Source of the DNA: Spirosoma sp.
GTDB taxonomy: Bacteria; Bacteroidota; Bacteroidia; Cytophagales; Spirosomataceae
Direction: 5' to 3'
Assembly (NCBI RefSeq): GCF_026391055.1
Contig: NZ_JAPLET010000015.1
Location: forward strand, 434,001 to 498,000
Length of the DNA stretch: 64,000 nucleotides
Part shown: in pieces, positions 47,913-57,513 of the stretch
Layout of the letters: each line of letters begins with the position of its first letter
Position numbering within the stretch: position 1 is the first letter of the stretch
The notes under the pieces: generated by a model
The model's database searches: none
The model's input: the letters and a program-made list of their open reading frames with translations, nothing else
Told to the model about the DNA's origin: nothing
Program-made: the position numbers and the translations under genes

Positions 47913-50357
47913 CTAATCCGATCGCAGTGATTTTACCGGGTTCATCAGGGCGGCTTTTACGCTTTGGAAACTCACTGTCAGCAACGCAATGCCAATGGCC
48001 AGAAATCCCGCCAGCGCGAAGACCCACCAGTTGATGCCAACTTTATATTCAAAATTTTGCAGCCACTGGTTCATGCCATACCAGGCCAAAGGTGAGGCAA
48101 TGACGATGGAGATCAGCACCAGTTTCAGGAAATCTTTCGAGAGCAGCGTAACGATACTAGTGACCGAAGCTCCCAGCACTTTCCGAACGCCAATCTCTTT
48201 GGTGCGCTGTTCCGTCATGAACGTAGCCAGCCCGAACAGCCCCAGACAGGCAATGAAAATGGCCAGGGCCGATGCTATTGTAAACACCTGTCCGTATTGC
48301 TGTTCGGACTGGTACTGCTTATTGTAGTTCTCATCGGCAAAGTAAAATTCGAACGGGTTGCCCGGAAAACTGGCTTTGTACAGGCGTTCCAGCTCGGCGA
48401 GTTTATCGGCTATGTGCCCGACGGTGGTGAGCTGAATGGTCATATCGCTGAGCGACCGGCGGGGCATAAAAATAACCGGGTCGATGGCGCGTTGTAAGCC
48501 CTGGTGATTGTAGTCTTTGACAACGCCCACAATTTCGTAAAGCTGGCCCCAGTTGATGAATTTGCCGGGCGCGTCGGCGCTGGAAGCAAAGCCCAACTGG
48601 CGGGCGGCCGTTTCGTTGATCATCAGTTTGGCGCTTTTCTCCCAGCCTAATTCGGCTTCGCGGACGGTAAAGTTGCGACCGGCTGCCAGACCAATTTCGT
48701 ATGTTTTTAAAAACCGGTCGTCGATGATTCCCATTGAGAACGATTTCTTTTCATCGCCGGGTCGTGGGTTTTGTTTCGTAATACCCACCGCCGAGAAGTT
48801 GTAGAAATTCCCCGGTACAATGCCCGTTTGGCTTAGGTTTTTTACGTAAGGGAGTTGCATCAGCTGGTTTTCCAGCAGAACGGCACGGGGCGCAAATGGG
48901 CCTTCGCCAATTTCAGGCCTTTTAATCACGACTCGTTGCGTTAGCTTCATGCCCAGCTCTTTGTCCTGCATATACTGTAACTGCCGGTACAGCACAATGG
49001 TGGCAATAACGAGAGCCACCGACGCGCTAAATTGAGCCACCACCAGCGTTTTTCGCAGCCAGCCGCCCTTGCCCGCCTGATAAGCGCCCTTGAGCGTCTG
49101 TATGGGTTTAAAGGATGTCAGGGCAAAGGCTACGTAGCCGCCGGAGGCCAGCGCACCCACAATGAGCAGAGCCAGTCCGGCTATCCAGACGCCATCGGTG
49201 TTCAGCACCGCCAGCGAAAGATCCCGGCCAACAAACTCGTTGAACGCGCGCTGCAACGAAAGAACCAGCGTAACCGCCAGCCCGAAACCAATGATATTCA
49301 GCAGCAATGATTCACCCAGAAACTGCCCGATCAACTGCTTCGGACCTGCACCGATTACTTTCCGAACGCCCACTTCTTTAGCCCGTTTGAGAGCACCAGC
49401 GGTCGAGAGATTGATGTAGTTGAACCAGGCGATCAGCAGAATCAGTCCGGCAATACCGCTCAGCAGATACATGAACCCAAGGCTGCCGCTGGTTTGGAAG
49501 CGGTCGCTCAGGGAGGCTGCCAGGTGCAGGTTAGTGGCGGGTTGCAGCATAAACACGGTTTCGCTTTCGGGCTGTACTTTTTTGTTGTACACATTGAGTT
49601 TAGCGGCCAATACCTCGACGGTTTCGGCTTGGGCTTCGCCGGTTAATTTCAGAAACGTAGTCAGATAATTACCATCAAAACCATCGAGCCGTGCCCAGTC
49701 GTTGCCATTGAGGTTGGCTGGGTTAGCCAGTGTTTGAAGCGCAAACACCGCATCGAAAATCAGGTCTGAGTTTTGAGGCATGTCGGCATACACCGCCGTG
49801 ACCGTGTACATCGTTTTTCCGAATTGGTTATTCAGCATAAACTGCTGTCCAAGTGGCTGTTTGGTACCGAAATATTTCCGGGCCTGCGAGGCCGAGAGGG
49901 CAACTGTATTAGGCTGTACCAGCGCGGCAGAGGCATCGCCCTGCACGATCGGAAAGGTAAAGAGAGTGAAAAAGTTGGCATCGGCATAGGCCAGCCTGCT
50001 TTCACGGAACGACTGGGGCGATTTCTCCGACTTGCCATCCGAAAAACTCACGATTCCATTGGCCGAGTGTTCGCCAATGCGGCAGAACTCTTTTACTTCC
50101 GGAAATTCCCGTTTAGTAAGTGGGCCTATTGCCGGAGCCATATCCGACCAAATGTCGCCTTCTTTTGTTTGCGTGAGCATTCGGTAGAGCGTCGGCAGGT
50201 TTTTATGAAATGTATTCACGGAGCGCTCGTAGGCGACGTATTCCAGAATAAACGCAAACGTGGCAATGCCAAGTGCAAGCCCGGCCATGTTGATGAGCGA
50301 GAACGCCCGGTTTTTTCGAAGCGTACGCAGAGCAATTGTTAGGTAGTTAAGAAACAT
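47913..50357 (-). CDS. ABC transporter permease (duplicated MacB_PCD/FtsX)
   Basis: MFLNYLTIALRTLRKNRAFSLINMAGLALGIATFAFI; GVRKVLGASVTSIVTLLSKDFLKLVLISIVIASPLAWY. Confidence 0.94.
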   Translation of the reverse strand: MFLNYLTIALRTLRKNRAFSLINMAGLALGIATFAFILEYVAYERSVNTFHKNLPTLYRMLTQTKEGDIWSDMAPAIGPLTKREFPEVKEFCRIGEHSANGIVSFSDGKSEKSPQSFRESRLAYADANFFTLFTFPIVQGDASAALVQPNTVALSASQARKYFGTKQPLGQQFMLNNQFGKTMYTVTAVYADMPQNSDLIFDAVFALQTLANPANLNGNDWARLDGFDGNYLTTFLKLTGEAQAETVEVLAAKLNVYNKKVQPESETVFMLQPATNLHLAASLSDRFQTSGSLGFMYLLSGIAGLILLIAWFNYINLSTAGALKRAKEVGVRKVIGAGPKQLIGQFLGESLLLNIIGFGLAVTLVLSLQRAFNEFVGRDLSLAVLNTDGVWIAGLALLIVGALASGGYVAFALTSFKPIQTLKGAYQAGKGGWLRKTLVVAQFSASVALVIATIVLYRQLQYMQDKELGMKLTQRVVIKRPEIGEGPFAPRAVLLENQLMQLPYVKNLSQTGIVPGNFYNFSAVGITKQNPRPGDEKKSFSMGIIDDRFLKTYEIGLAAGRNFTVREAELGWEKSAKLMINETAARQLGFASSADAPGKFINWGQLYEIVGVVKDYNHQGLQRAIDPVIFMPRRSLSDMTIQLTTVGHIADKLAELERLYKASFPGNPFEFYFADENYNKQYQSEQQYGQVFTIASALAIFIACLGLFGLATFMTEQRTKEIGVRKVLGASVTSIVTLLSKDFLKLVLISIVIASPLAWYGMNQWLQNFEYKVGINWWVFALAGFLAIGIALLTVSFQSVKAALMNPVKSLRSD

Positions 50358-50408
50358 AGGCAGGTGACACGTAAACGAATATATACCGGTGCGATCGATA
50401 GATACTGT

Positions 50409-50423
50409 TCAACTCTTGTGCCA
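50409..50423 (-). promoter_or_regulatory. Sigma54-like -24/-12 element upstream of permease 47913..50357
   Basis: Minus strand TGGCACAAGAGTTGA, 52 bp from the ATG. Confidence 0.65.
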
Positions 50424-50475
50424 CATCTTAAAATAGTCAATTCCAGTCAATTAAGGGATATTGGTGACTAGTTAA

Positions 50476-50512
50476 TGTCCGCAAATGGACAGGAACTGTC
50501 CGCTAATGAAGC
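50476..50512. promoter_or_regulatory. Tandem dyads TGTCCGCAAATGGACA and TGTCCGCTAATGAAGC
   Basis: 50476-50491 and 50497-50512, 21-bp period. Confidence 0.75.
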
Positions 50513-50727
50513 GGTACCGACTATCAGCCGGATGGAATCGGCAAGTAAGTTGACGCTATTGATTATGAGCCGGTTACTCAAATTAAATGAGTTCAGCGAA
50601 AAGGCTAGGATACCTTTGGAAAACAGTTCCCGCTATACGATCGCTGAGAACGCAGCAGAACAACCCTTTGGTAAGGGTGCAGGAACTCGGGTATACGTTT
50701 TCACTTAATTAATCTTAACCAGGGGAA

Positions 50728-51543
50728 ATGATGAATCCGAATCAGGCAATGTGGGAAAAAGGGGACTTCACCCGAATTGCCGCAACCATGCGCGAAAGCG
50801 GTACGGCACTCGTTGCCCAACTGGGGGTTACTAAAGACATGACCATCCTTGACCTTGGTTGTGGCGATGGTACTACGGCCCTACCCGAAGCAAAACTTGG
50901 CGCTACGGTGCTAGGCGTCGATATAGCCAGAAACCTCGTTGACGCGGGCAACAAGCGAGCCAGCGCCGAAAGACTGACAAACTGCACGTTTCAGGAAGGT
51001 GACGCATGCGACTTGTCCGACCTGAACGATCAGTCGTTCGATCTGGTGGTGAGCATCTTTGGGGCTATGTTCGCGCCGAAGCCTTTTGATGTCGCAAAGG
51101 AAATGGTTCGGGTTACGCGTCCGGGCGGACGAATCGTTATGGGAAACTGGATTCCGGGCGATCCTACGCTGGTTGCTCAGGTATTGAAGATTAGTTCGGC
51201 CTATACACCGCCACCGCCGGAGGGTTTCCTGAGTCCTATGCTGTGGGGCATTGAGAGCCACGTTACGGAGCGTTTTGAAAAAGCCGGTATCGCCAAGGAA
51301 AACATAACGTTTCTTCGCGATACGTTCACGTTCAAGGCGTCCTACTCACCCTCCGAGTTCTTTAACACCTTTAAAAACTATTACGGGCCTACCATGAACG
51401 CGTTCGAGGCCGCCGAAAGGAACGGCAAGTCACTAGAACTGGACCAGGCGTTGGATGCTCTGTTCAACAGCCAGAATAAAAGTGCCGATACCAACACCAC
51501 CTCTATTCCGGCCACGTTCCTGCGTGTGACGGTTCAATGTTAG
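50728..51543 (+). CDS. Class I SAM-dependent methyltransferase
   Basis: MTILDLGCGDGTTALPEAKLGATVLGVDIARNLVD; VTRPGGRIVMGNW. Confidence 0.92.
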   Translation: MMNPNQAMWEKGDFTRIAATMRESGTALVAQLGVTKDMTILDLGCGDGTTALPEAKLGATVLGVDIARNLVDAGNKRASAERLTNCTFQEGDACDLSDLNDQSFDLVVSIFGAMFAPKPFDVAKEMVRVTRPGGRIVMGNWIPGDPTLVAQVLKISSAYTPPPPEGFLSPMLWGIESHVTERFEKAGIAKENITFLRDTFTFKASYSPSEFFNTFKNYYGPTMNAFEAAERNGKSLELDQALDALFNSQNKSADTNTTSIPATFLRVTVQC

Positions 51544-51558
51544 TGGGGTAAATTCAAT

Positions 51559-51588
51559 TGTAGAGACAACGCATGCGTTGTCTCTACA
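51559..51588. repeat. 30-bp perfect palindrome of the GTAGAGAC family
   Basis: TGTAGAGACAACGCATGCGTTGTCTCTACA. Confidence 0.92.
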
Positions 51589-51602
51589 CCCACCCCGCCC
51601 AC

Positions 51603-53993
51603 TTATTCCGACCGTAACGATTTCACCGGATTCGTCAGGGCGGCTTTGACGCTTTGATAACCAACTGTCAGCAGAGCAATGCTAATGGCGAGGACGCCCG
51701 ATAGTAAAAACACCCACCCGTCGATGTCGATCTTGTAGGCGAAACTCTGCAACCACGCATTCATAGCGTACCAGGCCAGGGGTGTGGCAATGACGATGGA
51801 AATCAGCACCAGTTTCAGGAAATCCTTTGAGAGTAGCGTAACGATACTGACGACCGAAGCCCCCAGCACTTTCCGAACACCAATCTCTTTGGTACGGGCT
51901 TCTGCAGCCAGGGCTGCCAGACCAAACAACCCCAGACAGGCGATCAATACCGCCATGATGGTGAAGGTGAGCAATAACTGCCCCTGCTTCTGTTCGGCTT
52001 TGTACTGACGGGAGAAGTTCTCATCCAGAAAATGAAAGCCAGGGCTGGCCGTCGGGTCAAATTGCTGGTAAACCGTTTTGATGTACGCCAGTGCCGCTTC
52101 TGCCTTGCCAGACTGGATGCGGATATACAGATTGTCCTGATCTTCGGGTGCCGGAATCTGTAGTACCAGCGGTTCGATTTTGTGCTGAAGCGAATACGTA
52201 TGAAAGTCCTTGACAACCCCAACGACCTGGGCGTCGACGGCCTTGTCCATACTAACATACGACCTGACCCGTTTGCCAATCGCAGACTGCCAGCCCATTT
52301 GCTTCACCAGCGCTTCGTTGACCAGTACGGCGCCCGTTAAATCGCCGGGCGACGAGGTCGAGAAGTTGCGACCTTCCAGCAGCTTGATCTGTAGCGTGTT
52401 CAGGTAATCGGCATCGACGGCGAATTTTTGAACGACCTGCGTACCGGTAGGCATGACGCCATTCTGCTCGAAAATCATTCCCTTCGTGCCGATATTGTTG
52501 TTGCCAATGGGGTTACTTGCCGCCGATACGGCTTCGATGAGCGGGCTTTTTCGTAGTTCTTCTTTCAGCGACTGAATCTGTTTGCGGGGAGCTTCGCTTT
52601 CTATGTGGAACGTCAGCACCTGATCTTTGTTAAATCCCAGGTCTTTGTGCAGCACGTAGCCCATTTGCCGGTAAATAACCCACGAACAGGCAATTAAACC
52701 TACGGCGGCTACAAACTGAAAAACGACCAGTGCCTTCCTGAATCCGATGCCGCCAACCTTACTGCTCGTTTGCCCTTTCAGGGCGACGACCGTTCGGAAA
52801 CCAGACAGAAACAGGGCTGGATAAAGGCCGCTGCCAGCACCCAGCAACATGGCAAACAGCGCCACAATGCCCAGCATCAGCCAGGGACCATAGGTCGTTA
52901 GGGATAACGACTTGTCAGCCAGTTCATTAAACAGCGGCAAGGCCATATTGGCGAGTAGCACCCCAACCACACTGGCCAGCAGTGCCATCAGCATCGACTC
53001 CGTAATAAATTGCCCCACCAGTTGACTGCGAACAGAGCCAATCGCTTTCCGAACGCCCACTTCGCGCAAACGGCTCATGGACCGGACGGTATACAGATTC
53101 ACGTAGTTGATGCCCGCGATGAGTAAAATCAGCGCGGCTACGAGCGCGAAAATGTAAACGGTCTGGCTGTTGCCGTTAGCACCGGCTTCGTAGTCCAGAT
53201 GCGAGTGCAGGTGAATGGAGGGCAGCGGCTGAAGTTCCATGCGGTACGTCACATCAGCGCCCATTTCCTTTTTCAGGTATTTGGGAAAGAAGCCGGTTAA
53301 TTTGGCTTCCAGGGATTTGGCATCGGCGGCTTTGTTGAGCAACACGTAGGTATACAGATCGGAATTCTGCCAGCCGTTGGTGTAGTTGGCGGGCAACGAG
53401 CGCAACGCACTGAAGTGCACATGTGAATTAGTCGGTACATCGGCGATGACGCCCGCTACCGTATTCGGAAAATTATTGCTGAATTCAACTACCTGACCAA
53501 TGGCTCTGGCCGGATCGCCGAACAGTTTTTCGGCCAGGCTTTTGGTCAGCACGATGCGCTGGGGTTGCGTTAGTGCCGCTGCCGGATTGCCGTACAGAAA
53601 CGGAAGTGTGAACACATCGAACACCGATTGATCGGCGAACATGATGTCGTTGGCTTCGATTTTCTTGTCTTTATACGCAATCAATCCGCCCCCTTCCGGA
53701 TTCAGGCGGACCGTTTTCTCGATCTCGGGATAGTCTTTTTTCAGGGCATCGGCAAAAGGAGCCGATGTTGGTGCCAGTTTCAGATTGCCACCCGCCCATT
53801 GTGCATACTGAACGACCCGGAAAATCCGGTTGGCTTTCGTGTGAAAACGGTCGTAGCTCAGTTCATGCCATACATACAGCACCATCAGGCCAACGGCGGC
53901 AATACCCACACCCATACCTACGATATTCAACGCGCTGAACAGCCGGTTTTTCCAGAGGTTTCGGAAAGCGATTTTAAGGTAGTTGCGTAGCAT
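51603..53993 (-). CDS. ABC transporter permease (duplicated MacB_PCD/FtsX)
   Basis: MLRNYLKIAFRNLWKNRLFSALNIVGMGVGIAAVG; GVRKVLGASVVSIVTLLSKDFLKLVLISIVIATPLAWY. Confidence 0.94.
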   Translation of the reverse strand: MLRNYLKIAFRNLWKNRLFSALNIVGMGVGIAAVGLMVLYVWHELSYDRFHTKANRIFRVVQYAQWAGGNLKLAPTSAPFADALKKDYPEIEKTVRLNPEGGGLIAYKDKKIEANDIMFADQSVFDVFTLPFLYGNPAAALTQPQRIVLTKSLAEKLFGDPARAIGQVVEFSNNFPNTVAGVIADVPTNSHVHFSALRSLPANYTNGWQNSDLYTYVLLNKAADAKSLEAKLTGFFPKYLKKEMGADVTYRMELQPLPSIHLHSHLDYEAGANGNSQTVYIFALVAALILLIAGINYVNLYTVRSMSRLREVGVRKAIGSVRSQLVGQFITESMLMALLASVVGVLLANMALPLFNELADKSLSLTTYGPWLMLGIVALFAMLLGAGSGLYPALFLSGFRTVVALKGQTSSKVGGIGFRKALVVFQFVAAVGLIACSWVIYRQMGYVLHKDLGFNKDQVLTFHIESEAPRKQIQSLKEELRKSPLIEAVSAASNPIGNNNIGTKGMIFEQNGVMPTGTQVVQKFAVDADYLNTLQIKLLEGRNFSTSSPGDLTGAVLVNEALVKQMGWQSAIGKRVRSYVSMDKAVDAQVVGVVKDFHTYSLQHKIEPLVLQIPAPEDQDNLYIRIQSGKAEAALAYIKTVYQQFDPTASPGFHFLDENFSRQYKAEQKQGQLLLTFTIMAVLIACLGLFGLAALAAEARTKEIGVRKVLGASVVSIVTLLSKDFLKLVLISIVIATPLAWYAMNAWLQSFAYKIDIDGWVFLLSGVLAISIALLTVGYQSVKAALTNPVKSLRSE

Positions 53994-54038
53994 ATACAGG
54001 CAGGAATAGTCTCGGTTAAACTAGATACCAGGTATATG

Positions 54039-54053
54039 CCAAAAGTTGTACCA
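54039..54053 (-). promoter_or_regulatory. Sigma54-like -24/-12 element upstream of permease 51603..53993
   Basis: Minus strand TGGTACAACTTTTGG, 46 bp from the ATG; 14/15 identical to 39143-39157. Confidence 0.65.
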
Positions 54054-54104
54054 TAAAGATAATCGCTTATTTGTCAGGGTGTTGATTTACGTATAAAAGC
54101 CGCA

Positions 54105-54142
54105 TGTCCGAAACTGGACAGGATTGTGTTCAGTTGCGGACA
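54105..54142. promoter_or_regulatory. Tandem dyads TGTCCGAAACTGGACA and TGTTCAGTTGCGGACA
   Basis: 54105-54120 and 54127-54142, 22-bp period. Confidence 0.75.
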
Positions 54143-54149
54143 TGTAGTG

Positions 54150-54175
54150 TAGAGCCGCAAGGGATTGCGGCTCTA
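54150..54175. repeat. Palindromic element with GGGA loop
   Basis: TAGAGCCGCAA-GGGA-TTGCGGCTCTA. Confidence 0.85.
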
Positions 54176-54183
54176 TAGGTACA

Positions 54184-56571
54184 TCATTCAGACCGCAACG
54201 ACTTCACCGGATTTGTCAGGGCGGCTTTTATGCTTTGATAGATCACCGTTAGCCAGCAAATGAGCAGGGTGAGCAGGCACGCCAGAACAAAAATCCACAC
54301 ACCGATGTCGGTCTTGTAGGGGAAGTTTTGCAGCCATTTGTACATTGAGTACCAGGCAATCGGGATGGCGATGGGGAAGGAGAACAATACCAGTTTGGTA
54401 AAGTCTTTAGATAGCAGCACGACTACGCTCGATACCGACGCGCCCAGTACTTTGCGAACGCCGATCTCTTTTACTCGCTGCTCCGTGGTGAAAGTCGCCA
54501 GACCGAACAGACCCAGGCAGGCAATGAGGATGGTCAGGGCCGAGAACGTGGTGAAAATACGGCCACGGAGTTCGTCAGCCTGGTAAGCCGATTCAAAATC
54601 CTGATCGAGGAAGCGGTATTCAAACAGACGGTCGGGGTAGGTTTCGCGCCATTTCTGCCCGATAAAAGCGATCGTTTTATCCGCATTTTTCGCCTGTATC
54701 TTGATATGAACAACGCCGTTTGCCGGGTTACACAACATGACCAGAGGTTCTATGGGACTGTAAAGGGACTGCTGATGAAAATCCTTCACAACACCAATGA
54801 CCTGCGCCGTTGGGGGAGCGGGCTGACCGGCCTGAGGGAAGCCTCCCAGCATAAACTTTTTGCCCAGAGGCTCTTTCCAGCCCATCCGCTCTACCACAGC
54901 CTGATTGATAATAACTGAGTTGAGGGTATCGGACGGAATCTTTTCGGAGAAATCACGGCCCTTCAGCACCTTCATGCCCATCGTTTTCAGGTACGTAAAA
55001 TCGACGCGCATGGGTTTGAACCCCATTTCCTTCAATCCTGTATTGGACTCGACGGTGAAGATGACCCGGCCACCGATGTTGCTGGTCGCGGCCGATGCGG
55101 TGGCTACCTCCCGAATGTTCGGATTGGCGAGTAAGGTATTTTTCAAGGCGTTGAAACTACCTCTTGGTTGCCTGTCCTGATAGTCGATAGTCAGTACCTG
55201 TTCCTGGTCGTAGCCCAGATCGTGGTTGCGCATGAAGTTAAGCTGCTTGTATACTACCCAAGTGCAGATCAGCATGACCAGCGAGATGGCAAACTGAGAT
55301 ACCACCAATGCTTTCCGGAAAAAGCTCCCGCCTTTGGCGTTGAACGACCCCTTAAGCACGGCGGCTGGCTCGAAGGCCGATAGATAGAAGGCCGGATAGC
55401 TGCCACTGATGAAACCGGTGAAGACTACGATGGCCAGGCCGGTAAGCAAAAAGTCAGGGCGCAGCAATTCCCGGTACTGGATATCTTTTCCTGAAACAGA
55501 GTTAAAAAAAGGCAGCAAAACGAGAACCAGAAGTAAACTTGCTCCCAGAGCCAGCACCGTCATCAGCACCGATTCGGTCAGGAACTGCGCCATCAGCCGA
55601 CTTCTAACCGAGCCCATCACCTTTCGCAGCCCTACCTCCTTTGCGCGTTTGGCCGAGCGGGCCGTGGCCAGATTCATGTAGTTGATACTGGCCAGCAGGA
55701 GCATGAAAAACGCCACCGCACTGAAGGTGTACACGTAACCAATGTTTCCGTTGGATTCGCCTTCGAGGTTCGAGTAAAGGTGGATGCTTGTCAGCGGCTG
55801 AAGCTCGTAACTGACCTTAATACCCATCCGCTTGAAAATCGGCCCTATGTATTTGTCGTACACCTGCGGAAACTTGCTTTCGAGAATTTTGGTGTCGAAG
55901 TTTTCGGGCAGTACCAGGTAACTCAGTATGTAAAAACCACCCCAGTTGGTGGCCTGGCTCCGCTCATTCTGACCGGTAGACAGCAGGGCGTTGAACGTAA
56001 AGTGGGAGTTCTTCGGCACATCTTCCAGCACGCCCGTCACTTTATAAAAGGTTGTGTCGTTCGTTTGGAGCGACTGCCCCAGTGCCGTTCGGGAGCCAAA
56101 GAATTTTTGGGCAGCCTTTTGGGTCAGTACAACGCTACCCGGCTGATCCAGTGCCGTTCTGGCATCGCCCTCAATGAATTTATAACTGAACACATCAAAC
56201 ACGGTGGAGTCGGCTGCATAGATATCGTCCTCATAAAATCGTTTCTCACCCTGCCGGAACATGACCCGACCGTAAGGAAAAAACCGAACGTAATTTTTGA
56301 TGAAAGGGTAATCTTCTTTCAACGTTTTGACTAACGGCGGTTGGGTACTGCTCCAGCGGTTGATCTTGTCCGGCTCGGTAATGTGCGACACCACGCGGTA
56401 AATCTGGGAGGCATTGGCATGATAACGGTCGTAGCTCAGTTCATCCGTAACGTAAAGCAACAACAGCAACCCGCAGGTAACGCCAATGGTTAGGCCCAGA
56501 ATGTTGATCAGGCTGTAGAATTTATCTTTCCGGAGGTTCCGCCAGGCGATTTTTAAGTAGTTAAGGAGCAT
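54184..56571 (-). CDS. ABC transporter permease (duplicated MacB_PCD/FtsX)
   Basis: MLLNYLKIAWRNLRKDKFYSLINILGLTIGVTCGLLLL; GVRKVLGASVSSVVVLLSKDFTKL. Confidence 0.94.
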   Translation of the reverse strand: MLLNYLKIAWRNLRKDKFYSLINILGLTIGVTCGLLLLLYVTDELSYDRYHANASQIYRVVSHITEPDKINRWSSTQPPLVKTLKEDYPFIKNYVRFFPYGRVMFRQGEKRFYEDDIYAADSTVFDVFSYKFIEGDARTALDQPGSVVLTQKAAQKFFGSRTALGQSLQTNDTTFYKVTGVLEDVPKNSHFTFNALLSTGQNERSQATNWGGFYILSYLVLPENFDTKILESKFPQVYDKYIGPIFKRMGIKVSYELQPLTSIHLYSNLEGESNGNIGYVYTFSAVAFFMLLLASINYMNLATARSAKRAKEVGLRKVMGSVRSRLMAQFLTESVLMTVLALGASLLLVLVLLPFFNSVSGKDIQYRELLRPDFLLTGLAIVVFTGFISGSYPAFYLSAFEPAAVLKGSFNAKGGSFFRKALVVSQFAISLVMLICTWVVYKQLNFMRNHDLGYDQEQVLTIDYQDRQPRGSFNALKNTLLANPNIREVATASAATSNIGGRVIFTVESNTGLKEMGFKPMRVDFTYLKTMGMKVLKGRDFSEKIPSDTLNSVIINQAVVERMGWKEPLGKKFMLGGFPQAGQPAPPTAQVIGVVKDFHQQSLYSPIEPLVMLCNPANGVVHIKIQAKNADKTIAFIGQKWRETYPDRLFEYRFLDQDFESAYQADELRGRIFTTFSALTILIACLGLFGLATFTTEQRVKEIGVRKVLGASVSSVVVLLSKDFTKLVLFSFPIAIPIAWYSMYKWLQNFPYKTDIGVWIFVLACLLTLLICWLTVIYQSIKAALTNPVKSLRSE

Positions 56572-56681
56572 AGTTGTGGTACCGGCCGCCGATGCAGCGG
56601 ACTGCCCGGTTTGGGAAGTTGGTTAGTGAACAGCTAGTTGGTTTGGTCGGTGGAGCGGGCAGTACGGAAAGGCGTTATGCG

Positions 56682-57302
56682 TTATCGACTGACTTTAGGG
56701 ACGCCTATAGTCTTTTCAATGTCGTCGATGATCCGCTGGCGTTCCTGCTGGGATTTGTTTGGCGCGTCGATGGTACGTTCATAGATGAAGTCGTCCTCGT
56801 CTTTTTTAAACCGGTAGCGCAGGTGCAGCTTCCCTGATTCCTTGTTATAGCTGACTTCCTTGGTGTAAGGCTCTTTACCATCCACAACGACCACCTGGTT
56901 GTCGTTCCCGGACACGGATATGGTCTGGCCGTTGCTGGTAATGACAGCTACCGACTCACCGGGTTCTCTGGGAGAATGAAGCCGTGGCGAAGTTGGCGCT
57001 AGTGGAGCGCGGGGTGCCATCGGCGCACGGGGAACCCGTGCCGTTCGTATCCTGGGCGGCTCGGGCATACTGATGTGCAGGGAATCCAGAATGTGTTCCC
57101 GTAGCGCATTCCGCTCGTCTTTGTTCAAGCCGGATACATCGAACGTGCGGTCGTAGTCGATTGGTTTGTCATCGACGGTGCCGTTGATGCGGATCGACAA
57201 CGTCTTTCCGTCGTCTTTGATGCTTTGACTGATGGAGTTATTGTGCTGGGCCATAACCAGCGAGGTCGACAGGGCAAGTAATGCCGTTACCAAAGTTTTC
57301 AT
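56682..57302 (-). CDS. Small secreted hypothetical protein, paralog of 47178..47753
   Basis: Signal peptide; DRTFDVSGLNKDERNALREHILDSL; RYRFKKDEDDFIYERTIDAPNKSQQERQRIIDDIEKTIGV. Confidence 0.8.
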   Translation of the reverse strand: MKTLVTALLALSTSLVMAQHNNSISQSIKDDGKTLSIRINGTVDDKPIDYDRTFDVSGLNKDERNALREHILDSLHISMPEPPRIRTARVPRAPMAPRAPLAPTSPRLHSPREPGESVAVITSNGQTISVSGNDNQVVVVDGKEPYTKEVSYNKESGKLHLRYRFKKDEDDFIYERTIDAPNKSQQERQRIIDDIEKTIGVPKVSR

Positions 57303-57425
57303 GTGCGTCGTCGGGTTTAAGGGATTTGTCGGAAATGAGCCAACTACCTAACAGACACTAATTTCTTTAGTACGTTGCGTCGAGTGGAGGAAAATTAATT
57401 CGTCGGAAGTTGAGTTTACCTATTG

Positions 57426-57460
57426 CCGGGATCAGCAACTGGAACAGCCGCTGATCCCGG
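57426..57460 (-). terminator. Hairpin downstream of the DJ-1/PfpI gene
   Basis: CCGGGATCAGC / GCTGATCCCGG 11-bp perfect arms; no clear T-tract. Confidence 0.45.
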
Positions 57461-57513
57461 AGGGGGCCGCCATTGAGGGGAACATAGCTCAATGGAGCGG
57501 GCGCAGTTTTTCT

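Noticed and set aside
57303-57420. Search for the dyad/sigma54-like promoter upstream of 56682..57302
   Set aside because: No TGTCCG dyad and only a poor TGGCTC match, so not included in the proposed regulon
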